Shown here: piece after piece, positions 19,361-31,029 of the stretch | How positions within the stretch are numbered: the first letter of the stretch is position 1 | How the letters are laid out: every line of letters starts with the position of its first letter | DNA from: Hortaea werneckii | Lineage: Eukaryota; Ascomycota; Dothideomycetes; Mycosphaerellales; Teratosphaeriaceae | Reading direction: 5' to 3' | DNA: 64,000 nucleotides | Assembly: GCA_037044905.1 (NCBI GenBank) | Contig: JBAOKB010000159.1 | Coordinates: forward strand, 992,001-1,056,000 | Position numbers and translations under genes: made by a program | Notes under the pieces: model-generated | Told to the model about the DNA's origin: nothing | What the model saw: the letters and a program-made list of their open reading frames with translations, nothing else | The model's database searches: none

Positions 19361-21891
19361 GGGTTGGAAGGATGTAAGGGAAACACTTTATCTTTCGGTC
19401 GGGACACAAGCTGTGATGGTAATACAGCGTACCTACTTGCTCGTCGCTCCGCTTTGTAGTGTACCTTAGCTATGGGATGTATAGCGTGTCTGGCAATACC
19501 CAACAAACTACAGCTTCAAGTCCGGCCTCTAACTGCGGATTTCACATCGCGTGATGGTAAAGGATGTTGATTCGAACAAAGATGTGTCTGGCATCGCAAC
19601 TCGCCTGAGGTCTTGGCTACGAGTGCCACTACGGCTCACTAAAACGGACTAATGTGAACATCCATTAGCTTGCTTACACCAAGAATCCTTCCCCTTGTCC
19701 CAGCATACCATGGAGTACATAGTACTCGGCGGCATCCATCACGCTATCGTACGTGAATGCCCACTGACAGACGCGATCTATCGACCTCGACAGCTTTCAA
19801 GTTTCGCATCAATGTTCATGCCCCTTGCAAGCAATGTCTGTAGAAATAGCCCTTTTCTTGACTGTTCCACGACTTCAGGTCAAAGGATCATGCGACGGCA
19901 AGTAATGACAAGCTTGCAGCAGCGGAAAACAGCAGAGCTTATACTACATCTATTCCCCGTTCTCTATGTCAGGGGTCCCTTACCTCCAAAGAAACCCCCG
20001 CAGCTCCAGGAAGCGGGAGCCGAACGCAAGCATTATTGCAGTAAATCTAGGTACACTGTATTTACAACGAAGGAAGAGGCATAACGACGAGTAACAAACA
20101 CCTGAATGCGAAAGCAAGAGTTTTACAGCAGTATCAAATGCAGTGCGCCTTGACAACTTCTGCAAGCTCCCCTAAAATCTCTGTGTTATTAAGTCTAGAA
20201 GCATTCTGGTGGTGGATTCCCCTCTCCAGTTAGAGCTCCGCTCTTGAGCCTTGAGATTGAGTTATATAATGATCATCCCGCTGCCTTCTCTGCATGTTCG
20301 AGCATCCCTGTGCAGAAGGAACTACGCGCGAGCAGCAATAAAGCGTTCGAAACACAACATTGAATTTGAGGAACATCCCATAGAGCCTCCAGAAGCTGAC
20401 TCCCTGCTACGAGGCTGCCAAAGCGATGAAGCGGAATATTTTTGGTGTCAAGTCCTTCACAGGCTTCGCAACATGGGCTCACTCACCTCCGGATATGCAC
20501 AGTATCTTGCTGCCTTGCGTGCACAAAGATCAGGGGCCGTTTCGCTACGCTTTATACTCTGCGCTTCATGGTTGTTCGCGTCACAGCCAATCTCCAGAGG
20601 CCAATGCAGCCGTGTTGGTCCATCGCCAACGGCTTTTCAGCAGGCTGCGTTCCTCATAGGCTCGTGCCTCGCGCCGTTAAATTGAACAGTTCACGTTCAT
20701 CTCTAAAGATCAAGATTTCCAAGTCTGTAGCCATGATGAATGACTTGCTACTAGCTACTGGCTTGATGCACTACCGGAGGCTGATCTTACAACATTGATC
20801 GGCGCCGAATGGTTCAAGATTGTTGGGCTGCGATGATAGGACATGCGGCGCCTCACGTGCATATGGATCTTCACTTGTGAAATGTATTGACGAGGCCGGT
20901 TATCCATCGTCTTGCCGAACAGAATGGAAGGCTTCGAATATCCCGCAATGGAGTAAAAGTCTTTCCAGGGATGCTTTGTGAATGCGAGTCAACACGCTGA
21001 GGCTCGAATGATAGGCTCCAGTGGCAGTGGGGTAGAGTTTGCGCTGCCGACGGGGAGATTGCAATCACGCTGGATGGGTGGTCCGGGGCTGGCTGCTGTG
21101 CCGTTGGATCAGAATAGGCTGACAGGAGGCTGGCTTTGGTAGATACCTCGGAATCCGCTGGGTGGCAGATGGTCTTCCCAGTTAGAATAGTGTACTGGTC
21201 AGTCGTGCTGACAACTTGAGTTGTAACTATTTTGGTGCGCCTTGAGCACTGCAGCCGTCAGCACATGCAACAACCCCGCCGCGGCCGTCCAAATGACAAC
21301 CGGAGATTTTGCTTTTGCACCAGCGGCAGACCGCACAAAGCCGAAAGGTTGTTCGCAGAGCCTGCATGGACCGCGACGCGCTCGCTCCACCTCTATTTCA
21401 CGTCTAGGTAAAGTCTGCGCGCGCGTGGCGGCGACCGTTAGCATTCAGGGCCCGCAGCTCAGGTCGCCCCGGCCTACTATTATTATTGTTCGGTGTCCGC
21501 CAAAGCAGACAGGGTACTGCTCATGCTGGGAACTCTTGCGCAATCCAATCCCCTTCACCACTCTTCACCAGTCGAGAACGAGCCGTTCGCACAGCAACCG
21601 CAGTCAGTCTCTTCGCCGCACTGGAGACGCGCTCATCTCCACGACTCGAGCAACCGAAGCAGCCGAGACAAGCGAAGTCAATTCTCGCTGGAATTAATTG
21701 AACGCGCGACCAATTAATGCTGCGTCATTGCAGGATTCAAGGTCGCTGTACCTGCACAACGACTACTCGACAGCGTCCAAGCTGACCGTGTCGCAAACGG
21801 CTATCTCAGCCTGGAAACTCGGCAACAGCAAGGGCTGGCGATCAGGCGTGCATCTGTAACCCGCTAAGGCGGAAACCCTGCCGTCGGCAAC
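19361..21891. other. 2.5-kb gene-poor region
   Basis: No ORF here has recognisable motifs or intron structure. The longest frames (about 130-150 codons near 19695, 20251 and 21242) have composition unlike the neighbouring genes. The last few hundred bases probably contain the promoter and leader of the kinesin gene. Confidence 0.4.
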
Positions 21892-24800
21892 ATGCAGGCC
21901 CCTGGCCCAGCTGTCGAGGGGGGCGAGCTCACTAGTAATATTCCTGACTCGACCATTCCTTCGCCGTCAACACCACGAAGAAGCCTGGTCGGCCACGACC
22001 GCAGACTGTCGAGCAACATCATGCAGCGCACCAAGAGGAGCTCCAGCCGCATCACCGACGGTGCAACCTCCCGCGCGAGCGATGAAGATGCGAAGACGGC
22101 GGTCAAAGTTGGTACGCGCGACCCTCCTGCACTGCAGAAATCTCCGACTTGGTTTGAAACATGGTGACTGACAAGAGGAAACTGTAGCTGTTCGTGTACG
22201 ACCGCCGCTCCAGCCCACCGACCCCGGCTTCGACCTGATCCGCAACGATTTCGAGAGAGCACTTGTGACGTGCCGACGCCCACCAACTTGTCCGTACAAT
22301 CTCCCCAGGGCAAGAAGCTCTTCGTCTTCGACCGCGTATTCGACGAGAGCACCAAGCAGGATGCGGTTTGGGAATACCTTAGCGACAGTGTCTCTTCCTT
22401 CGTCAAAGGCTACAATGTCTCCATCTTGGCCTATGGACAGTCCGGCGCCGGCAAGTCGTACACCATGGGTACGTCTGGACCAGAAGACCAGTATGACCCC
22501 AACATTATGGGTATTGTGCCCCGTGCAGCACGTGCATTGTTCCAGAAGCTAGGCGGCCATCCTGCACGGCAGACGGGGATACAGACACCAAAGCGGTACT
22601 CGACCCAGGCACTACCGTCTATATCCAGCCATGGACGAGGCGGTGGAAGCAAGAGTTGGGAGCTCAAGGCATCATACGTCGAGATATACAACGAGCAGCT
22701 GCGAGACCTCTTGCTGCCAGATCACATACCCCAGAGCGACCGCAGCCAAGTTGCAATTAGAGAGGACACTAGGGGCCGGATACTCCTGACCGGCCTTACA
22801 CAACTGCCAATCAACTCCGTAGACGACTTGCTCAACGCCCTCAACTTTGGCTCAGCGATCAGACAGACCGACGCCACCGCCATCAACGCACGCTCGTCTC
22901 GCTCCCACGCCGTCTTCAGTCTCAACCTTGTGCAAAAAGGGGCGACTCAGCACGGCCTTCCTCGCCTGCCACTCACGATAAGCGCACGTCTACGCCGACA
23001 GACTCTGTATCCGGCGAAAATCTTGTGACGATTGACAGCAAGCTGCACTTTGTCGATTTGGCCGGTAGTGAAAGGTTAAAGAACACTGGAGCTACGGGCG
23101 ACCGGGCCAAAGAGGGAATTGCTATCAATGCAGGTCTCGCAAGCTTGGGCAAGGTCATCTCCCAGTTGTCATCCAAGCAGTCTGGCGCACACATCTCCTA
23201 CCGAGACTCACGGCTAACAAGGCTGCTGCAAGACTCACTCGGCGGCAATGCCATTACCTTCATGGTTGCCTGCGTCACCCCAGCCGTTTTCCACCTTAGC
23301 GAAACCCTCAATACGGTCCACTATGCGCAGCGAGCACGAGCTATTCAGAGCAAACCGGAAATACAACAGAGCCAAGAGGACGGCGATAAGCAGGCTGCGA
23401 TCGACAGGCTTCGTGCTGAGGTTGCTTTCCTTCGAGACCAGATTCGTCACGCCGACCAGTCTGATCGTAAGGGGTTCGAGAATGGCAGGACCGACAGGCT
23501 CAGAGGACGCGAAGCAGACATACATCAGCAGCTTATGGACATGCAAGAAGGCTACAATGCGCTGAGAGAGCGACATGCAAAGCTGATTTCGGAGCTTTCG
23601 AAGGCGCGGGAAGGCGATTCGTCCGATACGCCGCTCTTGAAAGAAGCCATTGGGGAAAATGCAATTGAAAGAATCAAGAGATCGAGCTCATTTGCCGAAG
23701 CTGTGGAACAGATGGTTATGGAGTATGAGAAGACGATTCAGAGTCTAGAATCCTCTTTATCGAAGACGAGGTCGTCGCTTTCCAACTCTGAAAGCACGCT
23801 GTTGGAAAGAGAGACGCGTATTGCATACCTCGAGACTATTCAGCAACAACTTCAAAGTCGTGTACAGAAAGGCCATGGATCGGGAGCAGACGAACGAGTC
23901 CTACTTGCGTGATCTGGAAACCCGGATGGAGGGCACGGCCAGCGGTGAAGAGCAGAATTCTTCAGTCATCGCTGAGCTCCGTAAAGAGATCGACCGGCTG
24001 CGCGAGGGCGAGAGTGGCACTGAAGATTATATCACGACTCTAGAAGAGCGCTTGGCAGAGGCAGAGCAGGACCAGGAGATTATGCAACGGGAGATCGATC
24101 GCCTGGAACATGTTGTGGAGAGGCAGAGGAGTATTGGAAGGCTGGACAACCTGCTAGGTGAGCTCGATGGAATGAACAGAATGGCGAGCCAGGCGCAACC
24201 AAAGCCTCTGCTCCGCATGAGCAGGCGAACGGCCGACCAGAGTCTTACGATCCATTTCGACCCGACTCGGTGGCTGAAAGCTTTACTTCGGCAAATGAAG
24301 GGCTCTCAGATACACAAACTGAGAGGGGACTGCCAGATGAGGCTGATTTTGGAGATGCTGCTACGCCAGAGCCTGCCTCAAAGGCCGTAGAAGAAGGAGG
24401 CCTCTTCACACCGGCCAGGACAGCCATGAAGTCTCCAGCCCGGCTCAGAACGACTTCATGGCCGACAAGGTCGAGAACCTGACTCAAGAACTCTTTGATC
24501 TGCGCTCGGAGCACGAAGCGAACCTTATCGACTACGAGAAGTTGCAGCAGAAGTACCAGACCTGCACTCGAGACCCTCGCAAAAATGGAATACGGAAAAG
24601 AGAAGCCCAAGGAGCAGGAAGACCCAGAGACGCCGACACAAAGCCGCCCGACGTCTTTTTTAGTGGACGCGGGGATGAGGGGAGAGGAGAAGGTAATGGA
24701 GCCTGGACAGCCTTCATCCTCGCGGTCCTTGTCAGCGGAGCTGTCCTCGCATGGTATCTCGCACACAACAATCTCAGAAGATCTAGAGAGGGAGAGACAG

Positions 24801-27436
24801 GAGTCCTCAGGCAGTGATCGTATGGGTGGAACGATGGACGAATTCACCGTACAGAACGACCAGTCTGATCCCAAAGACGTGCCTCTTCCGGCCGACGAGG
24901 AGACAGACGATATCCCAGAGATGAGATCGTTGAGGACCAGTTATCAGAGTTTGGCGCAAAGACACCAGGCCGCGCTTGCACAAGTTGAAGGCCTCAAGGG
25001 CGATCTGCAAAGGGCGCAATTAGGTTCCCGACCAATGTCATCCAGTTATCAGAAACCGGTTCCAAGGAGGAAGTCAGATGACGTGCTGCAAGGCCATGAC
25101 CGTGCCTCAAGATCTTTCGCATCACTGAAGAACATTGCGCTCGAGAACTTCGACGAGAACCCGGACACGAAGCAGGCATTTGAGCAGAACCTCAACACTG
25201 TCATGACCGAACTGCACTCTCATACCGAGCGGACGCATTCGCTCGAGGCTGAACTTGCCACTGTAAGGAAGGAGTTGGAGAGCAAGCAGACCATTATAGC
25301 TGGTCTCACAAGGGAGCGATCAAGCTTGGCTGCTTCTTCTGGTGTCGATTTCTCGATTGTGGGCCAGATGCGTGACCAGCTGATGGAGAGCGAAAATCAA
25401 ATCCGGACACTCCACGAGCAGAACGCACAGCGCGAGCAAGAGTTCCACAATGAGATCCAGGGCTTGAGGGCTACCCTGAACGAGCATCAAAAGTCAGCAG
25501 GAGCGCGACACAGTTCTCTTCCTGCATCGTCAGACGAATCGACTCATATGCCCGGCGACTTTCCAGAGACGCCGGCCTTGGATACTGGTTCTTCGCGTGA
25601 GCTCGGGGCCGAGCAGGCTGTTGCTGGAGCTCCCGCGGCGGAGGCCAGTGAAGGTGACGTTGTACGTCTCCAACGTGAGCTCGCAGCCTGGGAGAGCAAG
25701 CACAACGATGCGATGGAATCTATGAAAGCCTCGGAAAGCAAGCTTCTCAAAACCATCCATGACCTTGAGGAGTCCATGAGCGGAGCTCAACGTGAAGCTG
25801 GTACCTCCACCGACAAGGCTGCACCAACTGCTGAAGCAGATGCGGCTAACGCCAGCTTTGAAGAAGAGCGCAACAAGCACCGTGAAGTCGTCGATGCGCT
25901 TCAGCGCGAAGTTGACCAGTACAGGAGCACTTCGGCAGAACATGTTGCTAAGCTTGGACAGCTGGAGAAGTCATACGCTAGCATCATGCAGCAAGTCGAT
26001 GACGGCTCAAAGTCCCGCGATCTTTCGCAAAAGGAGCTTCAGACGCACCGAGACCTTGTGTCGAACCTGGAGAACCAGCTGCATGTCCACAAATCCGCGA
26101 TCACCATGCACCAGGACACGCTAGAGTCTTTGCAAGCTTCTCACAGCAAGGAGATGGAAGGCCTGAAATCTTCAATGGATGCATCCGAGACGGAGTCCAA
26201 GCAGCGTCTGGCCGAGCTTGAAGAGCATCATGGCCTGGTTGTTCAGAACATGCAGGCAGATCTCACTGAAGCCCAAAACCAAGTCACCGAACTGTTGCGC
26301 GGCGCTTCCGCCGCACTGGGCTACGAGACCGATCCCAAGCAGCTCCACGGACAGATCAAGGGTCTTGTGGATGAAGGCAAGGAGCTACATAGCCGGCACA
26401 TCAAGTCAACGAATGAGCTCAAGGCTGTCCAGGAGGAACTTCAGAACGCGCTTAACAACACCGTTAACCTTGAGAACCGGATCGGCGAGCTCAAGTCGAT
26501 CAATGAAGAGGCTCTAACCAATCTCGAGAAGCTAAGTGCCAAGGAGAAGAAGAGTTCACGGTTGGTGGAGGAGCTGGAAGATCAGCTCAGCAACAACTTC
26601 GACTCCCACCAGCAAGCCAACAACAGGCTGTCCGCTATGCAAAGCGAGGCTGTACAAGTGCGCATGGACCTTGAGAGAGACTTGGAGGAGCAGAAGATGA
26701 GGAACTCGCATCTTGAGGTAAGTATTCTCCCTGTGCTTCTCTTCCCAGTGGTCAGGACTAACAAAATCTTCAGCAACAAATTGATGCGTTGAAGCGTCAA
26801 TCCGCGGCCTCCAGCTCCTCGGTACCCAACCATAACCGCGAATCGCTTTCGCCGGAAGCTGCTGCCATTGCGCTTGCTCGCTCCAGCTCACAAGCCTCTA
26901 CACGGAAGTCTGGTGTGCAGACGGCTCTGCCAGCACCTCCGCCCATCCATCCCGCTCCCGCCCCTGCCCGGCACACCCGGCACTGCAACCCCTACCCAGA
27001 ATGGTCTGGACCGAGCCACGTCTCCAGTCCAGACCGTCCCCAGCGTCTCGCCACCCGGCTCAAGACATACCTCGAAGGACGTCGGGCCGAACCTGTCCAA
27101 GTCATCGAGGAGCAAGAAGCGCGCATCCGCACCATCGAGAAGCACCTCTTCGCCGAGAAGCAGCTGACAGCCACGCTGGAGGAGGCGCTCGTCGACCTCG
27201 AGACGTCGGCCAACCGCACCAAGTCCGAGATGGAAGGCTGGCGGAAGAAGTGCACCGGGCTCGAAGACGAGCTCGTCGGCCTGCGCAAGGACAATTCCCG
27301 CGCCAGCTTGCAGGCTGTCGAGGAGGAGCGCGAGATGCGCATGCGGGCTGAACGCGCCCGGCAGGCCCTCGAGCAGCGCATGATGGAGCTTAACCAGACG
27401 AAGAAGAAGAAGAAGAATGCGCTTAATTGCTTTAAA
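21892..27436 (+). CDS. Kinesin motor protein with long coiled-coil tail; at least nine apparent single-base frame breaks
   Basis: A microtubule motor with an N-terminal head. Exon 1 (21892-22111) joins exon 2 at 22188 to give KVAVRVRPPLQ; another intron starts near 26719 (GTAAGT). Head motifs are FDRVFDE, the P-loop GQSGAGKSYT, switch I NARSSRSHAVF, switch II DLAGSERL and LTRLLQDSLGG. The tail, about 1,200 residues, is coiled coil ending at QRMMELN and a Lys-rich NALNCF. The frame must be corrected near 22260, 22934-22938 (A5, one A short), 23868-23870 (extra A), 24194-24200, 24432-24440, 24558-24563, 26935-26950, 27070-27080 and 27431-27433 (a T missing just before the expected stop). Between breaks the protein reads well. 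Head type resembles kinesin-4 (KIF4/KIF21), but the subfamily is uncertain. Confidence 0.85.
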
Positions 27437-27963
27437 AGAGCGAAGGCTGGTTGTTGGGCTTTCGTCTGCTGGTGATGTGTTTCACGCCGTCTCTTTCGAC
27501 TGGGAGAGGGGGTGCTTTTCTCACCGTTCTTGTTTAATTTTTATGGAGACGATGGGCTATGTGCGCGTTAGGATAGAGAAAGAGCGAAGAAAGCATGCAT
27601 GGGCTGCGACAACGGCCTGCTTGATTGTCCTGTTTTTCTTTGGGCGTATTCTTTCCGGATGGGGTGTGTGTGGATGGGAGAGGGAGAGGGAGAGGCGTTT
27701 TTTTTCTTTTCCTGATTATACCCCTTCGCGGAAAAAATTGTATTTCACACTTCATTTTTGTATAGCTTAGCCCGCGTCCCCTTCCCGAAAAATGCCATGG
27801 CTATGTACAATTACCCACCCTCGTAGATATACTACTGCTACTTTTGTACATTTGGGTTGTTACGAATACCGTTGCAATTGCACATAGCAGCAAAAGGACT
27901 TGTTTCCCCAATTTCCGCCGCGTGGCGTGTGAGAAAACTTTCACATCTCTATGCCCCATCCTC
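27437..27963. other. Convergent 3' region between the kinesin and BCD1
   Basis: T-rich and purine-rich tracts (for example GAGAGGGAGAGGGAGAGG near 27680-27697). No gene seen; probably two 3' untranslated regions. Confidence 0.45.
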
Positions 27964-29303
27964 TCATCTGATATCCCGTTTCAGCATGTTCAGGATACTC
28001 TCCGCATCAAGCTCTTCCTTCTCGCCCTGCTGTGATGATGACGACGGCGGCGCAGGAAGCTCGGTTTTGACGGCCTCCATACTCTTCCCCGCTGCTGCTA
28101 ACGCCGCGTGCAGTTCGGCGTCTTCGCTCGCTTGCGCTTTGAGGTACTGCTCTAGGAGTATGTACCCGGATGGTAGTTTCTCAGGTGAGTGTCGAGTAGG
28201 ATTATGGTGGGGTATTCTTGGACGGTTTGGTCTTTGAGGCTGGCGGTTAGGGAGGCCTCTTCTTTCAATGGGAGGAGGACTTTGGATGTTGAGCTTGTGC
28301 CTGGTTTGAGGAGGTAAAAGTATCGGGGTTCCTGGTGTGCTGGTTGTTCTGGGGTGTTGGTGTTGGTGGGATCAGTGGGTGCTTGGCTGATGGTGGAGGG
28401 TTGATGTTCCGTAGTGGCAGCTGAGCTATTTGTCTCTTGTGGAGCTGAATCGTCGGTGGTAAAGGAAGCATCAGCTTCTCCTTGTGGTTCGGTTTCGGAG
28501 TCTCTAATGTATGAGGTGCCGTCGCTCCTGAGGCTGCTTTTTTGCTAATGGTCTCCTGGTCGCCTTCAGGTTTGGAGTCAGGCTGGGAAGTCTGCTTGGT
28601 TGAGGAAGGTTCCACCCGTTTCCTTTTGGAGCCCCTGGGCTGCCCTTCGACATGGCTGAGATCTGCCAGGTGCGTTTCATAAAGAGAAATGATTGAGTCT
28701 GGTTCTGTGCAGTCGTGCTGAAGCGTTCGCTGACCATCAGCAGTAAGCCACTCCACGGTCCAGACGATCCGATTACTTTTCGTTGGCCGGGTCTGGTTAT
28801 TTTTCTGTCTGCTCATGCCTTTGGGAGCATGTTCGATGTTGATGTTGTTCTGCACGAGATATCGCTGCAGAGCGCTATCCGCTCGCCACCCGCGAAGGAC
28901 ATTTTTGGATGTGACGTTCTTAGCACCGATCCCACGGTCCTCAGCTTCCTGACTAGCCGTATCGATGTGACGCTCTACGCCTTTGAGATAGTTGTAGTCT
29001 CGATCCAAGCCCGAGGCGGTTGCTAATTGGGACTTCTTTTGATACGCTGCAGGGTCGCGCTTTCCGTTGCACGAGGCACGCTGCTGGTGTTTCTTATAGC
29101 ACGGAAGGGAGCACGTCTGAGTCTGACATCTTGGACAGCGGTATTTTGGCTGCTCAGTGTAGCTGCCTTATGGTCAGCAGAAGCCCGATAACTTTGAATA
29201 TGTGGAGACCTGGCGGAGACGGAAGGTGCGAAATGGATGATATTGGTTATGCCTACCACGTGCTACATAGATCGGATAGCGAACCAGAGTTGTTCTCAGG
29301 CAT
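27964..29303 (-). CDS. BCD1: Box C/D snoRNA assembly protein Bcd1 (HIT zinc finger), two apparent frame breaks
   Basis: Bcd1 is needed for box C/D snoRNP biogenesis in the nucleus. Exon 1 (29303-29257) encodes MPENNSGSLSDLCST and is joined at 29162 so that the split codon gives LCSTCYTEQPKYRCPRC. The HIT finger then continues with CSLPCYKKHQQRASC, completing the paired Cys/His pattern. After DYNYLKGVERHID come the Bcd1-type block RYLVQNNINIEHAPKGMSRQ and a variable linker. The C-terminal domain (YFYLLKPGTSS, LLPLKEEASL, QEYPTIILLDT, KLPSGYILLEQYL, ending AESILNMLKRDIR) is reached only if one base is restored at the six-base run 28538-28543 and another near 28185-28192. With these corrections the stop is at 27964-27966. 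Confidence 0.87.
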
Positions 29304-31029
29304 CGTGATCCTACGCGGTATGAGATGCCCTTCACCTGGTCTCCTGATGGCGCGCTATCAATTTTGATGTGTATGCCTCAACATGCAAATCAAACTCTGC
29401 CCTGGCTGTAAAGAAGCCAGGGAGTGACTTACACGGCAGCCTCGGCGGCTTTTGCGGAACCGAGATCAGCGACACAAGTGCTACCGGAGATGACTGTACC
29501 ACACAGAAAGATGTAATCAATATTGCCGAATGACTCTGGCTCTGCGGATGAATGAATCAATCACTTGGTCGATCAACGGAACCGTGCTGATGAGAGTGAA
29601 CGCGAACGCGGATGAGCATGGCAACCGAAGGCATCGGCACCGGATTGAGCTGAAGCTTTTCGGGCCGGTGTGACATTGAGGATCGGATGGACGTGCACAC
29701 CGGCGTTTGTGATGCTGCATGCAGGCTGGCAGGGTGCAGAACGCCTAAGTACGCATGTATGTCCGACATAGACGCGATAGGGATGCTGCAGAATACAAGT
29801 GTCCGCACAATGCTTTTGCTGTAGCCATGAAGAGGGTGATCCATTGAACGCGAGCACACCATCAGCAGGGCACCTCCACGGCGTATGCAGGGAGAGATTT
29901 TTTGGCAATGGTCATGCCTTCGGACAAGTGCTGCATGAGCGGAGAGTCCTCATCGTCACTGCTGACCACCATCAGCCCTGAATTATGCAGGCCGACGCTC
30001 CTCACCGAAAGACTGAGCCAGTCGCAAGCAGAGTTGTATCAAAGACTGGAACACTACCAACTGCTACCAAAAAGGCCCTCAAACTCTCGGAATATCTGAC
30101 GCCGCTATTATGTGGAGATTCATGTGGTCACTCAGCATCATCATGCGCCGTGTGCGCGCCCCCTTGCCTCCATATGCCATGTATTATAGCAATATGACAA
30201 GAAGGGCAGGGCAGTCGATCCCCTTACTGTCCAACAATCAGTTGAACTACCGTTTGGAGGGAAGCAGCAGATCAATATTCAACAGTGTCACGTATCGTCG
30301 ACGACATGACTTGGGGCCGGTCAGCCGGCGTTGCCCCTATCCAGGCACGAAGATCGTAAGCGACAGCTAAAAGAGCGTAAACGCGCCCCGTGCCGTCGGC
30401 AAGATGCATTTATTGGAGTAATCAATCACGGCAAACGAAATTTTTGTTTGATCGTGCCTCGCAAGCATTGCACTGTGCAAAGAAGGCTTCTCTTTCTCTG
30501 CTATCGCGATCTGCCCTTGCGTCTTCTCGAAGGACAAAAGAGAGACCGAGTTGACGTAGTGGTGTATATTCCCAATGCAGTATCGAGTTTAAAGTTCCCA
30601 GTTCATCTCCCCGGCATCCATTCGGCACCTCCACAAAGGCCGTAGCGTCCTGCACGATCGCGCGCTAGGACATTAGAGGGGAACATACAGAAACAGGGTT
30701 TAGCGACGTCCTGCCGGTGCGGCCAGGAGTCCGGGCACGACTCTCACTCTCATCCTTTACGGGGTCGCTTGTGTGCTGTGCTCTCTTCCCCCTCCTCTTC
30801 CACTATCACCGTCAGCTTTCACCGGCTGTGCAACTTGTGCTGCTGTAGTTGTGCGGTCGTACGCCGTGGTGGAAGCAGTGCCAGTCCAGCTGGCTTTGAA
30901 AGAAAGCACTCGCCCTCAGCAAGCTTTCGACTACCTGCGTGCTATTGGTGGCAGGGCCTCCCGGACGAGTGTGGTTACGCGGTAGCCAATCGCCTTGCCG
31001 ACGCCTTCGCAACCGCCAAGCGCTCCGAC
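29304..31029. other. Divergent region between BCD1 and the DENN gene, no recognised gene
   Basis: 1.7 kb with only short frames. The last ~250 bases, pyrimidine-rich (CTCTTCCCCCTCCTC), are probably the promoter/leader of the DENN gene. Confidence 0.4.

Noticed and set aside
19695..20685. Open frames of 129 and 144 codons
   Set aside because: No motif, no intron signals and composition unlike neighbouring genes; probably chance.
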